A DNA stretch of 64,000 nt from Guptibacillus hwajinpoensis (GCF_020171785.1 NZ_JAIVAE010000012.1:60477-124476); one strand, 5' to 3'; numbered from the stretch's first letter, positions 45,690 through 55,083 are shown. A program made the numbers and translations. The notes: generated by a model not told the origin, from the sequence alone.

Positions 45690-46898
45690 TTAGCTCACCT
45701 CTCCTTTCGCTGATTCTGTCTCATTGCCGGCGAGTGCTCCGATAACTGCGCCACGTACAATAATGCCTTTAAACTTATCGTTTTCATCAATGACTGGTAG
45801 TGGAAGAGAAGAGCTTGCCATTTTCACAAACATATCTGTTAATAACGTATCGGGTGCGACAGTTGGAAGATCCGTAATGAGAATATCTGCAATTTCTTTT
45901 TTTGCTTCAATTGCTTTTGCGGCGTCATCCGCTGTAATTGCACCAATTAATTTTTGTTTTTTATCTACGATATATAAGCTAGAAAGCTTTTGTTCTCGCA
46001 TTAGTTGAAGCGCTACACGGGGGCCGCGATCAGCTCTTAGTGTTTCAGCTCGCTTCATAACGTGAGAAGCTGTTAATACTTTGGAAAGGTCAACGTCTTC
46101 AACAAAGCGTTCAACGTAGTCATTCGCCGGATTTGTCATAATTTCTTCTGGTGTTCCAATTTGAACGATAGAACCATCCTTCATTAATGCGATCCGATCA
46201 CCGATACGAAGTGCTTCATCAAGGTCATGTGTAATAAAAACAATCGTTTTCTCCATAGACTCTTGAAGTTCAAGAAGTTCATCCTGCATATCTTTACGTA
46301 TGAGTGGATCAAGCGCACTAAAAGCTTCATCCATCAAAAGAACATCGGGATCATTTGCAAGAGCGCGTGCAAGTCCGACACGCTGCTGCATACCTCCGCT
46401 TAGTTCTGACGGATAGCTTTTTTCATATCCTTTTAATCCGACAAGTTCGAGTGATTCCTGTGCTTTTCCAGAACGTTTCTCTTTACTAATGTTTTGCACC
46501 TCAAGCCCGTACTCTGTGTTTTCAAGTACTGTCTTATGAGGGAAAAGCGCGAAACGTTGAAATACCATACTAAGCTTCTTTCGTCTAACATCCCGAAGCT
46601 GTTCAGGTTTCATCCTGACGATATCTTCATCATCAATGAGAACCTGTCCTGAAGTAGGTTCAATTAAGCGATTGAGAAGCCGAACAAGTGTAGATTTACC
46701 ACTACCTGATAGCCCCATGATGACAAAGATTTCACCGGGATATACGTCGAAACTTGCGCGGTTAACGCCAACCGTATTTCCGGTCTCTTTTAAAATCTCA
46801 CTTTTTGATTTGCCCTGATCTAAAAGCTTAGTAGCTTGTTTGGGCGATTTGCCAAATATTTTGGTTACTTCTTTTACTGTAATTTTGGCTTTCTCCAT
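45690..46898 (-). CDS. opuAA: Glycine betaine ABC transporter ATPase OpuAA
   Basis: This 402-residue ATPase has the ProV/OpuAA N-terminal extension ([20 protein letters not shown]), Walker [10 protein letters not shown], signature [14 protein letters not shown], Walker [14 protein letters not shown]-loop ITHDLDEAL and a C-terminal CBS pair (about residues 275-400). The CBS pair responds to ionic strength or c-di-AMP in homologues. It is first in opuAA-AB-AC and is divergent from gbsR over a 334-base region rich in inverted repeats. Confidence 0.92.
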   Translation of the reverse strand: MEKAKITVKEVTKIFGKSPKQATKLLDQGKSKSEILKETGNTVGVNRASFDVYPGEIFVIMGLSGSGKSTLVRLLNRLIEPTSGQVLIDDEDIVRMKPEQLRDVRRKKLSMVFQRFALFPHKTVLENTEYGLEVQNISKEKRSGKAQESLELVGLKGYEKSYPSELSGGMQQRVGLARALANDPDVLLMDEAFSALDPLIRKDMQDELLELQESMEKTIVFITHDLDEALRIGDRIALMKDGSIVQIGTPEEIMTNPANDYVERFVEDVDLSKVLTASHVMKRAETLRADRGPRVALQLMREQKLSSLYIVDKKQKLIGAITADDAAKAIEAKKEIADILITDLPTVAPDTLLTDMFVKMASSSLPLPVIDENDKFKGIIVRGAVIGALAGNETESAKGEVS

Positions 46899-47009
46899 AG
46901 TTTCACCTCTGCCTTTATTTCAAATAGTTAGCGGATAAAATTACAAAAATAACTGAAATATGTCGAAATTTACGATAATCAGTCATTTACTAGTCTTTTT
47001 TTACCGACC

Positions 47010-47038
47010 TATTAAGTATAGAGTGTAGGTACTTAATA
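47010..47038. promoter_or_regulatory. 29-bp inverted repeat near the opuA promoter
   Basis: TATTAAGTA-N11-TACTTAATA, perfect 9-bp arms. It covers a possible opuA -10 box on the minus strand, so it may be a repressor site. The binding protein is unknown; GbsR is the nearby candidate. Confidence 0.5.
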
Positions 47039-47166
47039 CTACAAACGTCGTGAGTGCTCAAATTCAGGTAATTCAGTACATACAGAAAAAACTGTACAAA
47101 CTAAACGGGTAAATGCTTAAGTATCGTCTAGGATGCTAGTATATGCTACAAGGTTTGCTAGTAAAC

Positions 47167-47200
47167 TTTACAATTCATAGGGTTAACACTAAACTATGAA
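47167..47200 (+). promoter_or_regulatory. gbsR promoter with overlapping inverted repeat
   Basis: TTTACA (47167-47172), 17 bases, TAAACT (47190-47195) is a good sigma-A promoter. TTCATAG-N13-CTATGAA (47174-47200) spans its spacer and -10, the position expected of an autorepressor site. Confidence 0.6.
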
Positions 47201-47232
47201 ATGACAAACGATTGGAAAAGTAGGTGTATAGT

Positions 47233-47760
47233 TTGCAAGATAAACGAGTAGAGAATGCAAGAGAACGAGTGATTGAATCAATCTCTAAAAATATGGATAT
47301 TTACAGCGTAACTCCTTCTGTGGGGCGTTTATATGGTGCGATGTTCTTCGAGAAAGAGCCGATGACGCTTGATGAAATGAAGGACAAACTTCAAATGAGT
47401 AAGACAAGTATGTCGACCGGAGTAAGGACATTAATCGACTTAAATATGGTGGATAAGGTGTGGAGAAAGGGGGAGCGTAAAGATCTTTACGAAGTGAAGT
47501 CAGATTGGTATCAAACCTTTACGGATTTCTTTTGTATCCATTGGCGAAAAGGAATTGAAATGAATCGGGATGCTTGCAAAGAGTCGATTGCTGAGCTAAT
47601 GGAAGTGTTGGATGGCGATATTACGAACGAAGATAAGAATAAGGCTATAGAAGACTTAGAAAAGATGTCTTACGCTCTGGGATACTACGAGTGGTTGAAC
47701 AAAGTAGTCGATTTATTTGAATCAAGGAAGATATTTGATGTGATAGATGAGGAAGAATAG
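47233..47760 (+). CDS. gbsR: Choline-sensing repressor GbsR
   Basis: The ~175-residue MarR-like winged-helix protein has the strongly conserved GbsR block around ISKNMDIYSVTPSVGRLYG, MTLDEMKDKLQMSKTSMSTG and RKGERKDLYEV. In B. subtilis GbsR represses gbsAB and opuB and is relieved by choline. TTG 47233 is six bases after GTAGGTG; the GTG at 47224 is an alternative but lies in the ribosome site. gbsAB is not in this window, and the gene is divergent from opuA, so its targets may include the osmoprotectant transporters here. Confidence 0.86.
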   Translation: MQDKRVENARERVIESISKNMDIYSVTPSVGRLYGAMFFEKEPMTLDEMKDKLQMSKTSMSTGVRTLIDLNMVDKVWRKGERKDLYEVKSDWYQTFTDFFCIHWRKGIEMNRDACKESIAELMEVLDGDITNEDKNKAIEDLEKMSYALGYYEWLNKVVDLFESRKIFDVIDEEE

Positions 47761-47840
47761 CTGAGATAATTGTAGGCGACACCATCAACTATGATTTGCG
47801 TAGAGGTAGTACGAATGGTTGTTGATGTTCACTTTCTCCA

Positions 47841-47877
47841 AACAAAAACGTGCAGGAATTTCCTGCACGTTTTTGTT
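47841..47877. terminator. Bidirectional terminator after gbsR and the GlnQ-like gene
   Basis: ACAAAAACGTGCAGGAA and TTCCTGCACGTTTTTGT pair almost perfectly, with A- and T-rich flanks. The right edge reaches the stop codon of the minus-strand gene. Confidence 0.92.
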
Positions 47878-48613
47878 ATAGGATTTTACTTAAGAAAGCC
47901 TGAGTTCGCTCATTTTGAGGATTTGAGAACAATTCGTTAGGGACGTTCTCTTCTACGATATAGCCGCCGTCCATAAAAATAACGCGGTCGCCTACTTCAC
48001 GTGCAAATCCCATTTCATGAGTAACAACAACCATTGTCATTCCTTCTTTTGCAAGGTCTTTCATGACTTCTAACACTTCGCCGATCATTTCAGGATCAAG
48101 GGCTGAAGTTGGTTCATCAAACAGCATGACGCTAGGTTCCATCGCAAGTGCTCTTGCAATCGCTACACGCTGTTTTTGTCCACCTGAAAGTTCGCCCGGG
48201 TAATTATTGGCCTTATCTCCAAGACCAACTTTAGCAAGAAGTTCCTTTGCTTTCTTTGCGGAGTTTTGTTTGTTTTCCCCTTTTACTTTAATGGGGGCAA
48301 GGGTGACATTCTCAAGAACTGTTTTATGTGGAAAGAGGTTAAAATGTTGAAAAACCATTCCAACGTCCTGACGAACCTTATTGATATTCGTTTTAGGATC
48401 CGCAATATTATGACCATTAACGATGACGCTACCGCCAGTTATTTCCTCTAATTTATTTAAACAGCGAAGAAAGGTGCTTTTGCCTGAACCAGAAGGACCA
48501 ACTACGCAAACAACTTCTTTTTCTTTTACATCTGTATTAATATTCTTTAATACTTCTAACTCTCCGAACGATTTCTTAAGATCTTTCACCTGGATGATGC
48601 TCATTGTTGTCAT
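47876..48613 (-). CDS. Amino-acid ABC transporter ATPase, orphan (GlnQ-type)
   Basis: This ~245-residue ATPase is of the polar amino acid (GlnQ/ArtP) family: Walker [12 protein letters not shown], signature [14 protein letters not shown], Walker [16 protein letters not shown] and H-loop [15 protein letters not shown] 48613 follows AAGGAGATA; an ATG three codons later is possible. No permease or binding-protein gene lies on either side, so it must work with partners elsewhere or serve more than one transporter. It is the only gene between gbsR and the glucosidase. Confidence 0.86.
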   Translation of the reverse strand: MTTMSIIQVKDLKKSFGELEVLKNINTDVKEKEVVCVVGPSGSGKSTFLRCLNKLEEITGGSVIVNGHNIADPKTNINKVRQDVGMVFQHFNLFPHKTVLENVTLAPIKVKGENKQNSAKKAKELLAKVGLGDKANNYPGELSGGQKQRVAIARALAMEPSVMLFDEPTSALDPEMIGEVLEVMKDLAKEGMTMVVVTHEMGFAREVGDRVIFMDGGYIVEENVPNELFSNPQNERTQAFLSKIL

Positions 48614-48717
48614 TATCTCCTTTCGTTCTGCTTTAATAAAACCCATTATATCAATCCTTTGCTTAATTAGAAAAGAACTTACCCTCATATAAAGAGAAAG
48701 CGTTTCGTTTCTAACAG

Positions 48718-48746
48718 TTGTACTCGTGCTGAGATTCTTCTATAAT
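48718..48746 (+). promoter_or_regulatory. Sigma-A promoter of the oligo-1,6-glucosidase gene
   Basis: TTGTAC (48718-48723), 17 bases, TATAAT (48741-48746), a strong match, with transcription expected to start near 48753. Confidence 0.75.
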
Positions 48747-48755
48747 GATAGTTAG

Positions 48756-48769
48756 CGAAAACGTTTGCA
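48756..48769 (+). promoter_or_regulatory. Catabolite-responsive element (cre) for CcpA
   Basis: CGAAAACGTTTGCA fits the cre pattern TGNAANCGNWNNCA at all but one fixed position. It lies just after the transcription start, where CcpA would block glucosidase expression in glucose. Confidence 0.65.
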
Positions 48770-48802
48770 CAAAGGGTTTATAGGTATAAAGGAGGAGACG
48801 AT

Positions 48803-50476
48803 ATGGCTCAACAGTGGTGGAAGGAAAGCGTTGTTTATCAAATTTATCCTAGAAGCTTTAATGACAGCAATGGGGATGGAATTGGTGATATTAGAGGGAT
48901 TACTGAAAAACTTGATTACTTGGACGAACTAGGTATAGATGTAGTGTGGTTATCACCCGTTTACAAGTCACCGAATGATGACAATGGCTATGATATTAGC
49001 GACTATCGAAATATTATGGATGAGTTCGGAACGATGGAAGACTGGGAAGAGATGTTAGAAGGAATGCATCAACGTGGAATCCGTCTTGTGATGGACCTAG
49101 TTGTTAACCATTCTTCTGATGAACATGCTTGGTTTACCGAAGCGAGAAAATCAAAAGACAATCCATATCGAGATTACTATATCTGGCGAGAAGGAAAAGA
49201 AGGACTGCCTCCAAATAATTGGGGGTCCTTTTTTGGAGGTTCCGCATGGGAGTATGATGAAGAGAGTGAAGAATATTTTCTCCATCTCTTTTCAAAAAAG
49301 CAACCTGATCTCAATTGGGAAAACGAAAAGCTAAGAGAAGAAGTGTATGACCTGATGAAATTCTGGCTCGATAAAGGGGCTGATGGATTCAGAATGGATG
49401 TGATTAATCTAATTTCCAAAACGCCTGGTTTACCAGATGCCGAAGTAACGGATAATTCTCCTTATCAGTGGGGAGGAGATTACTTCGTAAATGGTCCGAA
49501 ATTCGTAGAATACATGAACGAAATGAATGAAAAGGTTTTATCAAAATATGACGCGATGACAGTTGGCGAAATGCCAATGGCCACGCCTGAAGATGGTAAA
49601 ATGTACACGAATGAAAATGATGGTATTGTGAATATGCTTTTTCAGTTTGAACACATGGATGTAACAAGTGGACCTGGGGGTAAATGGGATCAACAGGCTT
49701 GGAAACTAAGGGATTTAAAACAGATTATTTCAAAATGGCAGACTGAGCTTCACGGTACTGGGTGGAATAGTTTGTATATGGAGAATCATGATCAACCTCG
49801 TTCAGTTTCTGTATTTGGCGATGATCAGGAATATCGCGTAGAATCAGCCAAGATGCTGGCAGCGTGGCTTCATTTTCTCCAAGGAACCCCGTATATTTAT
49901 CAAGGACAAGAGCTCGGGATGACGAATGTTTACTTTGATGATATTAAGGATTACAAGGACATCGAAACGCTTAATATGTATCACGAAGAAGTTGTGGAAA
50001 AAGGAAGAAATCCAGAAGAAGTACTCAACGCTATCCATAAAAAAGGCCGTGATAATGCACGAACGCCTATGCAGTGGACTGATGAGAAAAACGCGGGGTT
50101 TACGACAGGAAATCCATGGTTAAAAGTGAATAGTAATTATCACGAAATTAATGCGAGAAAGGCGTTAAGTAACGAAGATTCTATTTTTTACTTTTATAAA
50201 AACTTAATTCGCCTTCGAAAAGAGCTTCCTGTACTGATGCATGGTAATTATCGGTTACTTTTAGAAGAGGATGAGAATTTATATGTGTACACAAGGAGTT
50301 ATCAGGGCACAACGTTGGTTATTGCGGCTAACTTCTCGAAAGAAACGTGTGAACTGAATCTTCCAGAAACGTTAAATGGGGGAAAACTACTCGTCCATAA
50401 TTACCACGATGTGGCGAATCAGTTGCAACATGAGTCGAACATGCGCCCTTACGAAGTGAAAGTGTATATGATGTAG
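48803..50476 (+). CDS. Oligo-1,6-glucosidase (GH13 alpha-glucosidase)
   Basis: The 557-residue cytoplasmic enzyme cleaves alpha-glucosidic bonds in isomaltose- or maltose-type sugars. GH13 regions are present: VVNHSSDEH, GFRMDVI with nucleophile D199, TVGEM with acid/base E256, and ENHDQPR with D330. Val at position 200, right after the nucleophile, is the residue found in alpha-1,6-active members, while alpha-1,4 enzymes have Thr. Length equals Bacillus oligo-1,6-glucosidase (558). It starts behind AAAGGAGGAG and has a promoter with a cre site. It stands alone, without sugar transport genes nearby. Confidence 0.9.
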   Translation: MAQQWWKESVVYQIYPRSFNDSNGDGIGDIRGITEKLDYLDELGIDVVWLSPVYKSPNDDNGYDISDYRNIMDEFGTMEDWEEMLEGMHQRGIRLVMDLVVNHSSDEHAWFTEARKSKDNPYRDYYIWREGKEGLPPNNWGSFFGGSAWEYDEESEEYFLHLFSKKQPDLNWENEKLREEVYDLMKFWLDKGADGFRMDVINLISKTPGLPDAEVTDNSPYQWGGDYFVNGPKFVEYMNEMNEKVLSKYDAMTVGEMPMATPEDGKMYTNENDGIVNMLFQFEHMDVTSGPGGKWDQQAWKLRDLKQIISKWQTELHGTGWNSLYMENHDQPRSVSVFGDDQEYRVESAKMLAAWLHFLQGTPYIYQGQELGMTNVYFDDIKDYKDIETLNMYHEEVVEKGRNPEEVLNAIHKKGRDNARTPMQWTDEKNAGFTTGNPWLKVNSNYHEINARKALSNEDSIFYFYKNLIRLRKELPVLMHGNYRLLLEEDENLYVYTRSYQGTTLVIAANFSKETCELNLPETLNGGKLLVHNYHDVANQLQHESNMRPYEVKVYMM

Positions 50477-50485
50477 GTATAAGCG

Positions 50486-50515
50486 CGGCGCGGGCACAGC
50501 CTGCGCCTTCTTTCA
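50486..50515 (+). terminator. GC-rich terminator after the glucosidase gene
   Basis: GGCGCGGGC and GCCTGCGCC pair around ACA, followed by TTCTTTC. One internal mismatch. Confidence 0.55.
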
Positions 50516-50637
50516 TTTGGGTTTTACTTTATCGTTTTTTAAAGGATTGAATTCTTTCTTTCGAGGGAAGATAATTTTGGGGAAAAGAAATTACTTGAAA
50601 AGTGGTCGGTTTCCTTTTTCTTTTTGTTTCAGTCATG

Positions 50638-50643
50638 TATAAT
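50638..50643 (+). promoter_or_regulatory. -10 box of the transketolase promoter
   Basis: TATAAT at 50638-50643, preceded by a T/C-rich stretch without a good -35. The leader to the start codon would be about 60 bases, and the ribosome site AAAAAGGAGTG is strong. Confidence 0.4.
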
Positions 50644-50708
50644 AACAGATGTACATTTGTTCAAGAGTGATTTTACTAAATTTCAATATAAAAAAGGAGT
50701 GTATACAT

Positions 50709-52709
50709 ATGACAACGACTCAAATGGATTCACTTGCTGTAAATACGATTCGTACGCTAGCAATCGATGCAGTTGAAAAAGCAAACTCTGGTCACCCAGG
50801 AATGCCGATGGGGGCTGCACCAATGGCTTACACGCTATGGAGTCAGTTCATGAATCACAATCCATCTAACCCGGATTGGTTTAACCGCGACCGTTTTGTT
50901 CTTTCAGCTGGTCATGGTTCAGCTCTTCTATATAGCATGCTTCACTTGTTTGGTTATGACGTTACAATGGAAGATTTAAAATCATTCCGTCAGTGGGGAA
51001 GCAATACTCCAGGACATCCAGAATTTGGTGAAACACCAGGAGTAGACGCAACAACTGGACCACTTGGCCAGGGACTAGCGATGGCAACTGGTATGGCGAT
51101 GGCAGAACGTCATTTAGCAGCAACGTATAACCGTGATAACTTTAATGTGATTGATCACTATACGTACAGCATTTGTGGTGATGGTGATTTAATGGAAGGC
51201 GTATCTTCAGAATCAGCTTCTTTAGCTGCACACTTGAAGCTTGGCCGCCTTATTGTCATGTATGATTCAAACGACATTTCTCTTGACGGTGATCTTGATC
51301 AGTCCTTCTCGGAAAACGTTCAACAGCGTTATGAAGCTTACGGCTGGCAAGTGATTCGCGTTGAAGATGGAAATGACATGGATGCGATTGCTGATGCTCT
51401 TAAACAAGCGAAAAGCAATACAGAGCAACCGACACTAATTGAAGTGAAAACAACAATTGGTTATGGTTCACCAAACAAAGGTGGCAAAAACACTTCTCAT
51501 GGTGCTCCGCTTGGGAAAGATGAAATTCAGCTAGTAAAAGAAAACTATCAGTGGACTTTCGAAGAAGATTTCTACATTCCTGAAGAAGTGAAAGGCCAAT
51601 TTGCAGATTTCAAAGAAGCTGGAAGCAAAAAAGAGCAGGAATGGAATGAACTTTTCAAAAAATATGAAGCAGAATATCCTGAGCTTGCGAAACAACTAAC
51701 TGCAGCTCTAAATAACGAACTTCCTGAAGGATGGGATAGCGAAGTTCCTACTTATGAAAGAGGAACAAGCACAGCATCTCGTGCTGCGTCAGGTGAAGTT
51801 CTTAATGCACTTGCGAAAAACAATACGCAAATCTTTGGTGGATCAGCTGACCTTGCGTCTTCTAACAAAACAATGTTAAAAGACGAGCAGGACTTCTCAC
51901 CAGCAGATTATAGCGGACGTAACATCTGGTTTGGTGTACGTGAATTCGGTATGGCAGCAGCGATGAACGGGATTGCCCTTCACAAAGGTCTTCGTATCTT
52001 TGGTGCAACGTTCTTTGTATTCTCTGACTACCTTCGTCCAGCTCTTCGTCTATCAGCATTGATGGGTGTACCTGTAACATACGTATTCACTCATGATAGC
52101 GTAGCAGTGGGAGAAGATGGTCCGACTCACGAACCTGTTGAGCAACTTGCTTCACTACGTGCAATGCCAGGTCTTTCCGTCATTCGTCCTGCTGATGGAA
52201 ATGAAACAGCAGCTGCATGGAAGCTATCTGTTGAAGCAACAGACCACCCAACTGCTCTTGTGCTTTCTCGTCAAAACCTTCCAGTTGTGACAGATTCACA
52301 TGAACAAGCATATGAAGGCGTGAAGCGTGGTGCTTACGTTGTTGCTGGTGGTGAGGATGCGGAAGCCATTCTTCTAGCATCTGGATCTGAAGTTGGTTTA
52401 GCTGTAGAAGCACAAGAACTTCTTTCTAAAGAAGGTATTTCTGCTTCCGTTGTCAGCATGCCTAGCTGGGATCGTTTCGAGAAGCAATCAGCTGATTATA
52501 AGCAAAGCGTTCTTCCGGACAATGTAACAGCTCGACTTGGTATTGAAATGGGCGTTTCATTTGGCTGGGATAAGTATGTTGGCCAAAAAGGAGATATCCT
52601 TGCAATTGATCGCTTTGGAGCATCTGCGCCTGGCGACACTGTTATTAAGGAATTTGGCTTTACTGCAGAAAATGTTGTCAATAAAGTTAAAGCAATGCTC
52701 TCCAAATAA
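50709..52709 (+). CDS. tkt: Transketolase Tkt
   Basis: This 666-residue thiamine-diphosphate enzyme transfers two-carbon units in the pentose phosphate pathway. Visible blocks include [18 protein letters not shown] near the N-terminus, [15 protein letters not shown], the ThDP motif [16 protein letters not shown] (about residues 155-185), and in the second domain [17 protein letters not shown] and [23 protein letters not shown] 50709 follows AAAGGAGTG; a 20-residue longer reading has no ribosome site. It is followed by a terminator, so deoR is separate. Codons are those of a highly expressed gene. Confidence 0.95.
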   Translation: MTTTQMDSLAVNTIRTLAIDAVEKANSGHPGMPMGAAPMAYTLWSQFMNHNPSNPDWFNRDRFVLSAGHGSALLYSMLHLFGYDVTMEDLKSFRQWGSNTPGHPEFGETPGVDATTGPLGQGLAMATGMAMAERHLAATYNRDNFNVIDHYTYSICGDGDLMEGVSSESASLAAHLKLGRLIVMYDSNDISLDGDLDQSFSENVQQRYEAYGWQVIRVEDGNDMDAIADALKQAKSNTEQPTLIEVKTTIGYGSPNKGGKNTSHGAPLGKDEIQLVKENYQWTFEEDFYIPEEVKGQFADFKEAGSKKEQEWNELFKKYEAEYPELAKQLTAALNNELPEGWDSEVPTYERGTSTASRAASGEVLNALAKNNTQIFGGSADLASSNKTMLKDEQDFSPADYSGRNIWFGVREFGMAAAMNGIALHKGLRIFGATFFVFSDYLRPALRLSALMGVPVTYVFTHDSVAVGEDGPTHEPVEQLASLRAMPGLSVIRPADGNETAAAWKLSVEATDHPTALVLSRQNLPVVTDSHEQAYEGVKRGAYVVAGGEDAEAILLASGSEVGLAVEAQELLSKEGISASVVSMPSWDRFEKQSADYKQSVLPDNVTARLGIEMGVSFGWDKYVGQKGDILAIDRFGASAPGDTVIKEFGFTAENVVNKVKAMLSK

Positions 52710-52737
52710 GATAATCGTATCTTAAGTTGAAGAGCGG

Positions 52738-52783
52738 AAGGCTTTCAGAAGGCGCAAAAGGTCTTTCTGGAAGCCTTTTTCTT
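52738..52783 (+). terminator. Terminator after tkt
   Basis: AAGGCTTTCAGAA and TTCTGGAAGCCTT (one bulge/mismatch) close a loop containing GGCGCAAAAGG, followed by TTTTTCTT. Confidence 0.8.
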
Positions 52784-52823
52784 AACTAAAAACCATTAAA
52801 TATTTGAATACACGGGTGTTGCT

Positions 52824-53786
52824 ATGGATAAAGATAAACTAACAAAGGTGGTCGAAGCTGCCCGCTTATACTATCAATTGGACTATAGTCAACAGGAGAT
52901 CGCAAAAAAACTAGCGGTTTCAAGGCCGACGGTTTCGCGTTTATTAAAACAAGCGAAAGCAGAAGGCGTTGTCGAAATTAAAATTCATGATCCATCACAA
53001 GATGTTCATATGCTTTCATCAGAACTTGCTGATTTGTTTGGACTAGTAGAAACGAGAGTCGCCATTGTTCCTGAATTTGAGGATGATCTTGTCAAAAAAC
53101 ATATCGGTAAAATTGCAGCTGATTATTTAAATACAGCTATTCAAGACAATGATTTGATTGGTGTTTCATGGGGGACCACGCTAAATGAGATTGGGAAAAA
53201 CCTTCGTCATAAGTTACTGAAAAACGTTTCGGTTGTTCAATTAAATGGTGGAATTAGTTATTCTGAAACCAACACCTATGCTTACGAAGTGATTCAAATG
53301 CTTGGCCGTGCATTTCATGCTACGAGCCATTTCTTACCTGTTCCTGCCATAGTTGACCATCTTCTTGTAAAGCAAACGATGGAAGAAGATAGACACATTC
53401 GTCGTGTTCTTGATATGGGTCGGAATGCGAATATTGCCTTATTTAGTGTTGGAATTCCAACAAATGACTCGGTAATTGTACAGGCAGATTATGTATCAAA
53501 AGAAGAGCTTGAAGTCATTCATACGAGATCTGTTGGTGAAATTTGTTCGAGATTTTTTGACGAAAAAGGGAAGCTCATTCATAAGGAATTAAATGAACGC
53601 ACCATTGGAATTGATTTACAAGAGCTTTCTACAAAAGAAAAGTCAATTTTGGCGGCTGGTGGTCCTAAGAAAGTTGAAGCGATCTATGGGGCGTTGGAAG
53701 GTGGATATGCCAATGTTCTTATAACGGATCACTTTACGGCTCGCGCTTTATTAGAGAAGAAGAAGCAGGGGAGGGATAAACAATGA
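52824..53786 (+). CDS. deoR: SorC/DeoR-type sugar-responsive regulator
   Basis: The 320-residue protein has an N-terminal helix-turn-helix (DYSQQEIAKKLAVSRPTVSR, about residues 21-40) and a SorC-type sugar-phosphate-binding domain (GVSWGTTLNEIGKNL, VVQLNGGISYSETNTYA, ALFSVGIP, RTIGIDLQELSTKEKSILAAGG). It closely follows my memory of B. subtilis DeoR (313 residues), the deoxyribonucleoside operon repressor. No dra-nupC-pdp genes are in the window, so its targets lie elsewhere or include tkt. The ribosome site is weak (GGGTG). It overlaps the YhfI gene by four bases. Confidence 0.82.
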   Translation: MDKDKLTKVVEAARLYYQLDYSQQEIAKKLAVSRPTVSRLLKQAKAEGVVEIKIHDPSQDVHMLSSELADLFGLVETRVAIVPEFEDDLVKKHIGKIAADYLNTAIQDNDLIGVSWGTTLNEIGKNLRHKLLKNVSVVQLNGGISYSETNTYAYEVIQMLGRAFHATSHFLPVPAIVDHLLVKQTMEEDRHIRRVLDMGRNANIALFSVGIPTNDSVIVQADYVSKEELEVIHTRSVGEICSRFFDEKGKLIHKELNERTIGIDLQELSTKEKSILAAGGPKKVEAIYGALEGGYANVLITDHFTARALLEKKKQGRDKQ

Positions 53787-54529
53787 AAATGACTGTATTA
53801 GGTCCGTGGGGAGGTTACCCTAAAGCTGGAGAAGCGAGTGCAGGGTATCTTTTCCAGAGTGAAGGCTATAATTTGTTAATTGATTGTGGAAGTGGTGTAT
53901 TGGCACAACTTCAATATCACCTTTCCGTCGAAGAACTCGATAGTGTCATCATTAGTCACTACCATCCAGATCATATTGCAGATGTAGGAGTTCTTTATCA
54001 CGGGCGCTTGGTTCAATCCAAAACAAAATCTGAATTACCTGTGCTACCGATCTATGGTCATTCACATGATGAAGCAGGTTTTAATAGTTTGGATCATAAG
54101 CCTTATACCGAAGCGAGGTCTTACACGGAAGAAGATCGTTTAGAGCTTGGCCCGTTTTCCATTACTTTTCAAAAAACAAAACATCCGGTTGTATGTTTTG
54201 CTATGCGCATAACTGATGGAAAGCATACCGTAGTGTTTACAGCAGATTCAAGCTATATAAAAGAGTTCGAAGTCTTTTCTGCTGGAGCTGACTTACTCAT
54301 CTCAGAATGCAACCTTTATGCGGATATGGACGGTTCTAAAATGGGGCACATGAATAGTACGGATGCAGCAACAATTGCAAGCGCAGCGAATGTTTCCACT
54401 CTTATGTTAACGCATCTTCCGCATTTTGGAGAGTTATCGGATCTTCAAAAAGATGCAAAACAATACTTTGATGGGGAAGTTGTACTTGCTTCTACAGGAC
54501 TGGTTTGGGATTCAGAAAAAGAGTTATAG
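53783..54529 (+). CDS. yhfI: MBL-fold metal-dependent hydrolase YhfI
   Basis: This 248-residue metallo-beta-lactamase-fold protein has the zinc motif HYHPDHIAD (HxHxDH) near residue 55, GHMNST and LTHL for the other ligands, and an N-terminal GPWGGYPKAGEASAGYLF typical of YhfI-type RNase Z-like hydrolases. The start ATGA overlaps deoR's end. Its place before lplJ-lcfB follows the B. subtilis yhfI-yhfJ-yhfL order. Substrate is unknown; cyclic nucleotide or RNA phosphodiester cleavage is known for relatives. Confidence 0.82.
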   Translation: MKMTVLGPWGGYPKAGEASAGYLFQSEGYNLLIDCGSGVLAQLQYHLSVEELDSVIISHYHPDHIADVGVLYHGRLVQSKTKSELPVLPIYGHSHDEAGFNSLDHKPYTEARSYTEEDRLELGPFSITFQKTKHPVVCFAMRITDGKHTVVFTADSSYIKEFEVFSAGADLLISECNLYADMDGSKMGHMNSTDAATIASAANVSTLMLTHLPHFGELSDLQKDAKQYFDGEVVLASTGLVWDSEKEL

Positions 54530-54530
54530 T

Positions 54531-54568
54531 AAAAAGCCAGAAGAAGGAGTCCTTCTTCTGGCTTTTTG
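54531..54568 (+). terminator. Terminator after yhfI
   Basis: AAAAAGCCAGAAGAAGG and CCTTCTTCTGGCTTTTT pair around AGT: a 17-bp perfect stem. Confidence 0.93.
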
Positions 54569-54638
54569 AATGATAGAAATGGAGCAATTTTTGTTTACGT
54601 TCAATAACTCCAATATCTCCGTTTCTAAACGCTCGTTT

Positions 54639-54887
54639 CCGCTTTTCGTAGATCCAGCTGCAGTGGGCAGGTCCTCGAGTCGCTTCAGACGTACATCCGA
54701 ACACAAAGACCGTGTTCAAATATACGTCTTCCAGCGCTTGTCGGACCTACCCGCCCACTTCCGCTTTTCGTGTCTAGCTGCAGTGGGCAAATCCTCGGGC
54801 TGTTTCGCCCTTTCGATTGAGACAAAAAGCGTCTCATTCGAAAGGTCTCCAACATTCTGCGGATTTAACCGCCCACTTCCGCTTTTC
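54639..54887. repeat. Two tandem copies of a covarying stem-loop element
   Basis: Three copies of CCGCTTTTC (54639, 54761, 54879) bound two ~120-bp units, each starting with AGCTGCAGTGGGC and ending with CGCCCACTTCCGC. Unit 1 has outer arms GTGGGC-AGGTCC (54663-54674) and GGACCT..GCCCAC (54743-54758), inner arms AGACGTA/TACGTCT and GAACAC/GTGTTC. Unit 2 has GTGGGC-AAATCC (54783-54794) and GGATTT..GCCCAC (54861-54876), with an inner 15-bp stem CCTTTCGATTGAGAC/GTCTCATTCGAAAGG (one mismatch). Sequence differs between units but pairing is kept. The stretch from the yhfI terminator to 54638 shows nothing else. Similar ends occur, from memory, in dispersed Bacillaceae repeats. Confidence 0.8.
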
Positions 54888-54888
54888 T

Positions 54889-55083
54889 TTATTCCCCCAG
54901 CGTTGCGTCTAGTTTTCCGTTCATGTCCATTAGGAAGCCGATTTCTCGGCCTAGTAGGCGGGCTAGTTCTTTGGATTTTTTTTCGCCTTCGGATTTGATT
55001 TGTTCGATGGTTAGGCTTGAGTTTAAGTTTGATGCCCCTACGACGACGGGGATTTCACCTTTTTCGTAATACACGATTTTCAT
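54889..55083 (-). CDS. Small protein of unknown function
   Basis: The predicted 64-residue product begins MKIVYYEKGEIPVVVGASN and ends DMNGKLDATLGE. It has a beta-like start and a charged helix (IEQIKSEGEKKSKELARLLG). ATG 55083 is seven bases after AGGAGGAG, a strong ribosome site, which is the best reason to call it. I do not recognise a family. Its stop lies two bases from the tandem repeat element, and the gene is divergent from lplJ. No terminator other than the repeat's hairpins follows. Confidence 0.55.
   Translation of the reverse strand: MKIVYYEKGEIPVVVGASNLNSSLTIEQIKSEGEKKSKELARLLGREIGFLMDMNGKLDATLGE

Larger units (their letters stand above)
46899..47232. promoter_or_regulatory. opuA-gbsR divergent regulatory region
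   Basis: No gene was found in these 334 bases. They hold a 29-bp inverted repeat at 47010-47038, TACAG-AAAAAA-CTGTA near 47081-47096, direct repeats TGCTAGTA at 47134-47141 and 47155-47162, and a 27-bp inverted repeat at 47174-47200 over the gbsR promoter. On the minus strand TATACT (47020-47015) lies in the first inverted repeat and may be the opuA -10 box. Confidence 0.6.

Noticed and set aside
54570..54998. 142-codon plus-strand frame over the tandem repeat
   Set aside because: It reads through inverted-repeat arms, has no ribosome site and overlaps the small minus-strand gene.
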